Source: Stanieria sp. NIES-3757
Lineage (GTDB): Bacteria > Cyanobacteriota > Cyanobacteriia > Cyanobacteriales > Xenococcaceae
DNA: 64,000 bases
NCBI GenBank assembly: GCA_002355455.1
Contig: AP017375.1
Coordinates: 4,269,640 to 4,333,639 of the forward strand
Reading direction: 5' to 3'
Positions 28,501 through 35,600 of the stretch are shown here, piece after piece. A program made the position numbers and the translations under genes. Positions within the stretch are counted from its first letter, which is position 1. Each line of letters begins with the position of its first letter. Under the pieces are notes generated by a model. It had not been told where the DNA came from and made no database searches. It saw nothing but the letters and a program-made list of their open reading frames with translations.

Positions 28501-28595
28501 GTCGTATTTGGGTAGAATCTCAATTAAATCGAGGAGCGACCTTCTATTTTACTATGCCAAATAGTAATCAACTCAATAACCTCGAAAAAAACTAG
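25584..28595 (+). CDS. PAS/GAF sensor histidine kinase (phytochrome-type kinase core)
   Basis: A 1003-residue cytoplasmic sensor kinase. Domains in order: a degenerate receiver-like N-terminus (about 1-125, phospho-Asp position not conserved), PAS (137-258), GAF (262-440), PAS (447-563), GAF (578-757), HisKA with FAYIASHDLQAPLQ (His about 783), and an ATPase domain with NLISNSIKY, DNGIGI and GSGIGLAICQKI. The kinase core is of the type found in cyanobacterial phytochromes. No Cys in the GAF domains is obviously placed for bilin, so light sensing is not claimed. The next gene encodes an Rcp1-like receiver, the likely phosphate acceptor. Confidence 0.92.
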   Translation: MTKQVYQIILVDESLENYHLINRFCEQLNQTSNCFYQLDWLSKLDLVKSLPNSQLDQIYLIAAQQLPSLNYSTITQLKARCHSNSIIILVDSYETGAIAIDAGATDYLDLTELTLPTLERSFRLAQLALNSTNQTNQIEANFQAIFEQAGVGIALLATSGQFLRVNRRLCQLLGYSEAEFCSLTFQDITHADDLQASWEYVEQILANSPSVKSLTKRYICKNGHARWVNITASLIKNSQDYPLYLITIVEELQEWKQTEEKLRYRLILEQAFANAAKQLASQEKINFTEVLAWIGIAVGVNHAYFVTFAIENHEFDDLRQYRTNSHQIYHWWDSQTTQPNYLNSCLIEQLTWCQEKFKCNQNIIISDLKRSPELSQREQDLFKSLGLCSILAVPIYTSTNQLWGIVGLDTRGENYKFWLEEDAQLLKILGKILYISCQRLKTQAQLQASEILYQGIFNNSTEGIFLLAIKPDEQLIYETINPAYEQIIGKNATEIINKSIAEVLPSEIVHLLLRQYHTCLDTFAPLHYEQTLELGGETHTWRTILIPILNEEKQVIKLQGSIRDITEEKLAIATQIRHTRYRHLLRSITLNIRQSLDLTTILHTTVTQLQTTLHADRVLLVKFLPDGTSQITEEEVVTDVLSLKDEVELDFAYWQQLAKLSLEDNFYLQQDKNLTQLSPTHQKFLQQYRIRTNLVLPIFRRRAIKNSQIKSEQEINHLWGLLCVQQCHQPRKWTKDEIELLQQLVGQLNLALSQAELLESEIKQRQELARSNAELEQFAYIASHDLQAPLQTISNYAQLIERRYRDKLDSKADKYINYIVDAVQRMRTQIHDLLEYSRVGRQKNTLRATDCNLVLEQALANLRAAIDNNQAIITCKGNLPTLIADFSQLVVLWQNLISNSIKYRSLQQPLITIDVQHQENYWQFSISDNGIGIEPKYQKRIFQIFQRLHTQEEYSGSGIGLAICQKIVERHGGRIWVESQLNRGATFYFTMPNSNQLNNLEKN

Positions 28596-28700
28596 TTATT
28601 GTGCTAACAAAGAAAAAACTCGGATTAAATCAGGATAATTATTTTTACGATTAATTCCAATTCTCTATTTTAATTGTGCTTAATTTAAAACCTATCCTCA

Positions 28701-29144
28701 ATGATTAATTCTCACTCATTAAAAAATATTCTTTTAGTAGAAGATCTTCCTAGTTATCAAGATTTAATGTCCATTGCCTTTGAAGAAAATCATATACTTC
28801 ATCATCTACATATTGTTAATAACGCAGAAGAAGCTCTTATATTCCTCAGTCAACGACAACAATATTATCATGCTCCTCGTCCAGATCTAATCATGTTAGA
28901 TTTAGATTTACCTGGGATGCACGGACACGAATTATTAAAAATCATTAAAGAAGACCCTAAGCTCAAATATATCCCAGTAATTGTTTTTAGTACCTCTAAT
29001 GAGCCTAAAGATATTCAACAAAGTTACGCACTCAAAGCTAACTGTTACATCAGTAAACCTTATGACTTAGAAAATTTTTTAGAAGTTGTCAAAGAAAGTT
29101 TAGACTTTTGGCTTAATTGTTCTCAAATTGCCAAAGTAAACTAA
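28701..29144 (+). CDS. Stand-alone response regulator, Rcp1-like
   Basis: A 147-residue single receiver domain. The phosphoacceptor is Asp67 in MLDLDLPG, with the acidic pair at residues 14-15, Thr/Ser in VIVFSTS and Lys in YISKPYD. The insertion with RQQYYHAPRPD and the overall layout match Rcp1, the partner of cyanobacterial phytochrome Cph1. It lies 105 bp after the histidine kinase, the same order as in cph1-rcp1 pairs. With no output domain it would act by protein contacts or as a phosphorelay intermediate. Confidence 0.93.
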   Translation: MINSHSLKNILLVEDLPSYQDLMSIAFEENHILHHLHIVNNAEEALIFLSQRQQYYHAPRPDLIMLDLDLPGMHGHELLKIIKEDPKLKYIPVIVFSTSNEPKDIQQSYALKANCYISKPYDLENFLEVVKESLDFWLNCSQIAKVN

Positions 29145-29400
29145 ATAACTTTTCAGTAATTTCCTCAAGACTCAAAGTGTCAATTAGAGAAATCTTTTTA
29201 AGATTAAAACGTCAATTCAAGTAAAAATTTATTATATTTAATAATAGACTAAATAAAAACGTAATATTATACTAAGGACATCTCTATAAAATTTTGAAAA
29301 AAACAAAATCAATCATTATTATTTTCTAAATGCAAAATTAATCTTGATATTTTAACAGTAAATGGTTTGCTAAAATAACCAAATTTGTTCAATTAACTCA

Positions 29401-31092
29401 GTGGATATTAATACTCTTAAAATACTCTTAATTGAAGATAACTTAGCTGATGCCGATTGGATCGGGGAAATTTTAATAGAAAAACATTTAACGAAGTCGC
29501 AGCAGACTCCTGCGTCTCACAACGGAGTATTTTCGACTCAAGTCGATCTCAAACACGTCAAACGAGTCCAAGAGGCTTTGAAGCTCATTACTCAAAATGA
29601 TTTCGATGTAATTTTATTAGATCTATCTCTTCCTGATAGTCAAGGAATAGATAGTATTGCTCAAGTCAAACAAGAAGCTCCAGAATTACCCATTGTAGTA
29701 TTGACTGCTCTTGACGATGAAAACATTGCGATTCAATCCGTACGTCAAGGAGCGCAAGATTATCTAGTTAAAGGAAGATTTGAAGGAGAATTACTAATTC
29801 GTTCAATTTATTATGCCATTGAGCGTCAAAGGACTGAAGCAACTCTACGACAACAAGCTGAACGAGAAAAATTGATGAAAAAGATGTCCGATCGCATTCG
29901 TCAATCATTAAACCTCAAAGAAATTCTCAATACTACAGTAGATGAGGTACGTCATTTTTTACAAACCGATCGCGTTGTCATCTATCGTTGTGAATCAGAT
30001 CAACCTGGAGAAGTGATTGCTGAATCAATGACACTTAACTCTCACCAAGCAAAAGAAAGCATTGCTTTTAATAGTCAAAATCTCTTTCACCAACTTAGTG
30101 TCAATCTTGAACAACTAAATTTAAATTTTGTAGAAGATCAGGCTGTTCAAGCAATTGATGATACGATCGCTCATTGGCAAGAAGATATTTATGTTTTAGC
30201 AGAATCTCAAATTCGAGCAATTTTGACCTTACCAATTTGGCAAAGTCAATCCAATCAACATCTACAGACTCAAGCTAATTTTGGGATAGAATTTCGCAAC
30301 GAGCTTGAAAAACATTCTGTCTTAACTGTAAATTCTGTATCTGTAGTTTCTTCTGCCACCAAGGAAAAGATTGACGAAGTCAAACCCAATGTTTCAAGGA
30401 GAGAAAACTTCGACCAACTTTGGGGGATGTTAGTAGCACAAAACTATCATCATCCTCGTAAATGGCAAAATTGGGAAATAGACTTTTTACAACAACTAGC
30501 TACCCAAGTCGCGATCGCTATTCAACAGTCAGAATTATATACTCAACTGCAAATTGCCAATCGTCAATTAGAGCAGTTAGCAATTCTCGATGGTTTGACT
30601 GGACTTGCCAACCGTCGTTACTTTGATCGCGTTTTAGATAATGAATGGCAACGTCTGATTAGAGAACAAAAACCTCTTTCTTTGATTCTCTGCGACATCG
30701 ATTATTTTAAAGCTTACAACGATACTTACGGACATCCCGAAGGCGATCTCTGTTTGCAAAAAGTGGCTCAGATTCTTAAAGCAGCAGTTAAACGACCCGC
30801 AGATTTAGTAACTCGTTATGGTGGCGAAGAATTTGCTCTAATTCTCCCTGATACTAATGCTGATGGTGCTTTAGTAGTTGCTAATTTTATTCTGAAACAA
30901 ATAAGAAAACTCCGCATTCCTCATCAAGCTTCTGAGATTAGCAGTTATGTTACTCTCAGTTTGGGTACAGCTACCAAAATTCCTAACTCTCATCTTGCTG
31001 TAGAACATCTAGTGAAAATGACTGATGATGCTCTTTATCAAGCTAAAAAGTATGGTAGAAATCAAATAATTCAATATCAAATTTGTGGTTAA
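29401..31092 (+). CDS. Receiver-GAF-diguanylate cyclase response regulator
   Basis: A 563-residue regulator that probably makes the second messenger c-di-GMP. It has a receiver domain (Asp74 in LLDLSLPD), a GAF domain (about 155-385) and a GGDEF domain (about 395-560). The active-site motif is intact as GGEEF (about 474) and the inhibitory RxxD site is present five residues before it (RPAD). The receiver is unusually long between the acidic pair and the phospho-Asp, because of about 17 extra residues encoded by a palindromic stretch at 29493-29538. The start is GTG at 29401. It follows the kinase/Rcp1 pair on the same strand. Confidence 0.92.
   Translation: MDINTLKILLIEDNLADADWIGEILIEKHLTKSQQTPASHNGVFSTQVDLKHVKRVQEALKLITQNDFDVILLDLSLPDSQGIDSIAQVKQEAPELPIVVLTALDDENIAIQSVRQGAQDYLVKGRFEGELLIRSIYYAIERQRTEATLRQQAEREKLMKKMSDRIRQSLNLKEILNTTVDEVRHFLQTDRVVIYRCESDQPGEVIAESMTLNSHQAKESIAFNSQNLFHQLSVNLEQLNLNFVEDQAVQAIDDTIAHWQEDIYVLAESQIRAILTLPIWQSQSNQHLQTQANFGIEFRNELEKHSVLTVNSVSVVSSATKEKIDEVKPNVSRRENFDQLWGMLVAQNYHHPRKWQNWEIDFLQQLATQVAIAIQQSELYTQLQIANRQLEQLAILDGLTGLANRRYFDRVLDNEWQRLIREQKPLSLILCDIDYFKAYNDTYGHPEGDLCLQKVAQILKAAVKRPADLVTRYGGEEFALILPDTNADGALVVANFILKQIRKLRIPHQASEISSYVTLSLGTATKIPNSHLAVEHLVKMTDDALYQAKKYGRNQIIQYQICG
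29493..29538. repeat. Palindromic in-frame insertion in a receiver domain (candidate)
   Basis: Short nested stems (AGTCG/CGACT, CGCAG/CTGCG, ACTCC/GGAGT) occur in a GC-rich patch that codes for about 17 residues absent from ordinary receivers. It has different ends from the element at 17441, so it would be a separate family. Confidence 0.5.
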
Positions 31093-31218
31093 AGTTAATT
31101 AAATTACATTTAATTTAAACATTTACAATCGTTACTAATTATTTTTCTATTTGATTGAAAAGCGCAGTAAAAATTTAGAGCTGCATAACTTGCTCATACT
31201 CTTCATAGAAATAAAAAA

Positions 31219-31255
31219 AACGTCTGTAGCAAAATCCTACAGGTAATTTTGACGT
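31219..31255. other. Nested inverted repeat upstream of the PP-loop gene
   Basis: ACGTC/GACGT outer arms enclose CTGTAG/CTACAG with a six-base loop, 44 bases before the ATG at 31299. It could be a 5' leader hairpin or terminator of the upstream operon. No known riboswitch was recognised. Confidence 0.35.
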
Positions 31256-31298
31256 AATTTCAACTAAAACGTTGTCAAAATAATTATTAGTTAAACCC

Positions 31299-32534
31299 AT
31301 GCGAATAGAAAACCTCAGAACAGAAACTTATCATCATCGCACTAGAGTTGTTGCTAATGTAATTTGGGAAAACCGCGATCGCCCTGAACAAGAACTTTAT
31401 TTTGAAACTACCTCAGAATTTGCCCACGAGCTTGATTGTAATCCTAATGCCTTTCTGACCGCTTGCGCGCTTCCTGCGATGCGTTACGGAGAAACAAGAA
31501 TTACTATTGATCAACCTATCTGCCCTGAATTAAAAGCTGGTTTAATTACAGTGATGAACTGGTTAGCTCATTGGTCTAAAAGCGATCGCAAACCCATTGC
31601 GATTGAAGCTCCTCTTCAAACTATTTCAACTCCTTCCTCTCAAGTATCAAGGGCAGGTTGTTTTTTCTCAGGAGGAATTGATTCTTTAGCTTTGTTGCGT
31701 ACCAACCGCCTCAACTTTCCTCCAACTCATCCTCGTGCAATTCAAGATGGCATTTTAGTTTATGGCATCCTTAATGGTGAAGATGAAAACGATGCTTCTT
31801 TCCAAAATGTGATCGATGCTGTAGCCAAAATGGCTCAAGATGCGGGAATTAATCTAATTCAAATTTCTACTAACGCCTATGCTCATCTCAGAGATCTCGA
31901 TTCTGACTTCAAATTTTGGAAACATGAATTTCAAGGTTCTTTTTTAGCAGCCGTAGCACATACATTATCCCGTCGCCTAAATACAGTTTCCATCGCGTCT
32001 ACTTACGATCTTGCTAATTTAGCTCCTTGGGGTTCTCATCCTTGCTTAGATCATCATTTCAGCAGTAATGATTTAAAAATTAGGCATGAAAATGAAACTT
32101 TATCCAGATTGGAAAAAACTAAAATCGTAGCTCAATGGGATGTTGCTATTCAAAACTTACGGGTTTGTAACGAAAAGAATAGTTATAGTCAAGGCAATTA
32201 TAACTGTGGTAAATGTGAAAAATGTGTCCGAACTATGACAGCTTTATTAGCATTAGGTTTATTAGAGCGAACTCCTACTTTTTTAGAGAAAAATGTTACT
32301 GAAGATTTATTAGTTAAACACGCTTATGTTACTGATTCCTATGAAGAAGCTTGTTACCGTGAATTGATGACTCCTTTAGTAGAAATGAGACGTTACGATT
32401 TAGTCAATGGCATTAAACGGATTATTAACAGATACCACGAGCAAGATTTCAAAGGAATGATTAAACGTTTAGATCGTAGTGTTTTTAGAGGTAATTTATT
32501 AAATTTTGGCAAAACTTTAGGAGGTTTATTTTAA
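31299..32534 (+). CDS. QueC-like PP-loop protein with Cys-rich site, unknown substrate
   Basis: A 411-residue soluble protein. A central PP-loop ATP-pyrophosphatase motif (FSGGIDSLAL, about residue 123) indicates adenylation chemistry. About 190 residues later the pattern Cys (in LRVCNEK), then CGKCEKC, resembles the four-Cys zinc site of QueC, the preQ0 synthase. The N-terminal 110 residues and the C-terminal 80 residues are not part of QueC, and QueC is only about 230 residues long, so a different amide- or nitrile-forming substrate is likely. It stands alone between a signalling operon and tamB. The true role is unknown. Confidence 0.65.
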   Translation: MRIENLRTETYHHRTRVVANVIWENRDRPEQELYFETTSEFAHELDCNPNAFLTACALPAMRYGETRITIDQPICPELKAGLITVMNWLAHWSKSDRKPIAIEAPLQTISTPSSQVSRAGCFFSGGIDSLALLRTNRLNFPPTHPRAIQDGILVYGILNGEDENDASFQNVIDAVAKMAQDAGINLIQISTNAYAHLRDLDSDFKFWKHEFQGSFLAAVAHTLSRRLNTVSIASTYDLANLAPWGSHPCLDHHFSSNDLKIRHENETLSRLEKTKIVAQWDVAIQNLRVCNEKNSYSQGNYNCGKCEKCVRTMTALLALGLLERTPTFLEKNVTEDLLVKHAYVTDSYEEACYRELMTPLVEMRRYDLVNGIKRIINRYHEQDFKGMIKRLDRSVFRGNLLNFGKTLGGLF

Positions 32535-32638
32535 GATCAAGTCTGTTTAATTAGTAGTAACAAACTGTCAACTTAAATTTTTTTTCTGCCTCCATGATTT
32601 TATGACTATTCAACAGGATCTGATATAAATTACTAATT

Positions 32639-35600
32639 TCAAAATCTTATTTGATACTCTATTCTGCCTTCATTCAAAACATAATCATAAGTTGCTCTGA
32701 CCGAAGCATCTTGTTTAATTTCATAAATACCTTCTAAATAAGGATAGACCCGCAGATAATCTAAACCAATGTTTTTACCAACACCGACGACAAAATCTTC
32801 CACTCCATAAAACAGTCGGCGTTGAAGGGGAGTAATTACAAACTGAGCTACGCCAAGATTGAATAATTCTTCTGCGCTACTATTTTGAAGTTCCTCGGCA
32901 AAGGATAAAAATTGATTACCTAACAAACTGACAATTTCTCCTTGACTGCGCGAAGGAATACTCGTAAGTTGGAGGGCAGGAGAATTGAGTAAATTGCGGT
33001 TATCTGCTCCGTTTAAGGCAGCGACGTTAACACAAGTGGCTAATTGATTTAATTCTTTTTGACTATAGTTTGCCTGTCCACTAGGAGGAGCATTATCAGG
33101 ACGAATATTGCAATTACTAGCGGTTTGACCCAGATTTGGCAGTAACTCTTCTGCTTCACCATCAATTACTAAATTAACGTTAATAATGTTATTTCTTCCT
33201 ACCTGAGAAATATCATCAGAAATTTCATTACTATCTGATTCTAATTGTCGCACGTTATTCAAATTAGAAACTTCTGTTCTCATTTGCACATCGAGATAGG
33301 GATTTAATAATCCTGCTTCGGGAGTAAACACGGCAGTATTTTCGCGACTGCGAACTAAAGTAAAGTTACTAGAAAGCCAATCTACATCTCCTCTAGTTAT
33401 AAAAATAGTTCCTTGTGGTCGAATATTACTAGGAGTATTGGCAGTTCCGTTAAGAGTTAAATTTCCTCGAACATTAAATTGGTATAGAGGAGATTGTTCG
33501 ATCTTAAAATTGTCTAAATTTACTTGAAAATCGTTGAGTCTGGTAATAATTGTGGAAGAATCAGCATTAGTGCTGGTAATTAAATTAATATTGTTGGCTA
33601 CAGTTGAGCTATTATCTTCTTGTTCTGGAATAACAACTTCACCATCTTTTAAAAATACTTCTCCACCAATCACAGGTTGAAGTGCTGCACCCGTTACAAT
33701 TACATTTCCTGCTACATCTCCCTCATAAAGTTCTTCTAGATTAATTTTGCCTTCGGGAATATTGATAGTTAAAGGATTCTCAATAGTTGCAACAGGATAT
33801 AAAATTGGTAAAGTTCCTGTGGCGGTAAGATCTTTATCAGCAAATTTTCCTGTTAATTGTTCAACATTAATTAGTTGATTATTTAAAGTAGCTGTTCCTG
33901 TTGTAATTAAAGGTTCAGAGAAATATTTGCTTTTGACTTGAGCGTCTTGTAAGTTAACTTCTCCTGTAGCATTTAGAGCATAAAGTGGTGTTGCGCGATT
34001 TAAATCTAAACGTCCTGTCGCCCTTAGTTGAGCAGTTCCTTCTCCACCAAGCCAAGTCAGATTATCTTGAGTAAAAATACTTAATAATGAAAAAGCTTCT
34101 GTACCCAAATCTAAATTAGCTGTAACAGTATCGTTTCCTGGTCTAATAGGGTAAGGAACAGTGGCATCTACTTGAATTGAAGATGGTTCAGTAGTGGCGA
34201 ATTGTAACTTATCATCAGTGTAAATATAATTGCCTGCAATTGTGTTTGGTAGTGCTTGTCCGTTGTATGCACCATCCGAAAAAGTAACATTTCCTTCTAA
34301 TTGAGGTTGAGATAAAGTACCTGTAATTGTGCCATTGGTACTAATTACTCCTGCTACATCTACAGGAATATTGATAAATCTACTAATCGTATCAAGGGAA
34401 AGATTTTCTATTTGAAAATTAACATTTTCTGGTTGAGTGGGTGAGGGGCTGTCTCCGCCATTCAACGGCGGAGCTTGTACGCCCCGTGGTAATTGCCCTT
34501 GTAGTGCTACAACTGCATCTTCAATTTGAATTCTGGCATTATCTAAATTAACAGTATTATTTTGATAAACTCCTTGGATCAAAATTTGATTAATGGCAAT
34601 ACGCTGAATTTCTTCTTTAATAAAACCTAAAGATGGCACAATATTAGCAAAAGCAGGTTGAGGTTGCCATTCCCAATTCTGAGCTTCTACATTAAAATTT
34701 ACTTGAGGATTAGTAACCGTTCCTGCTAAAAAAATTTCTCCTTGATAAGCACCACGAATATCAATATCTGTGGGAACTTCTCCTGCTTGTTTTGCTGCTG
34801 CCTCAGCTTGAATTTGGTTTTCTATTGTTCTTAATAATATTAATTTTCTGACTAGAGATTCTGAGGCGGTTTCGATATTATTAGGAGCAACTTGGTCAGC
34901 TTGGGCGTAATTAGGAGTTTGAAATAATCTAGTTAAGTCTTCTAAAGTAAACCAACGAAATGTCGTTAAAATATCTTGGATATAAGCTTGAGGAATACTT
35001 AGTTTTCCTTGGAGTTGTCCTGTTGCTAAATTAACTCCACCATTAAAGTTATATTTACTATTACCAAACTCAAGAGAACTAGTTGCTACTTCAGCTAAAT
35101 TTTGTTCGGGATTATAGTTGAAATTGGCAGCAAATTTTTTAGCTTGAATATAACCAACTGCTGGTTGTTCTACGGTGACATTTCCTGTAGTTGCTAAAGT
35201 AAAAAGATTAGCATTTATTTCTCCTGTAGTTTGACCATCTAATGCACCTTGAATTCCTAAAGGTTTTCCTGGGGCAAGATTAAGCACTGCTAAAGGAAAG
35301 TTTTGAATATCTAACGAAAAAACATCTCCTTGCCGATTTCCGATGGCAATAACTGGTTGAGAAGTATCTTCGCCTTGACGTAATTCTAAACTGGTTGGTA
35401 AGTAGGGAAAACGACATCGATTTGCTGTACAAGGTTCTGCTGTAGCAGCAATTACATCCTGTTCTCCTCTTAAATTAACTGCTAATTCTGTAGTTGGATT
35501 AATATTTACTTGACCTGTCATAGTTGGGTCAAATACTACATCATTAAAAGCAAAATTATTTAATCTTAAATCACCAATTAAGTTTAAATTTTCTGGATTA

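Noticed and set aside
31219-31255. Riboswitch before the PP-loop gene (preQ1 or similar)
   Set aside because: Only a simple nested inverted repeat is visible; no known aptamer consensus could be matched by eye.
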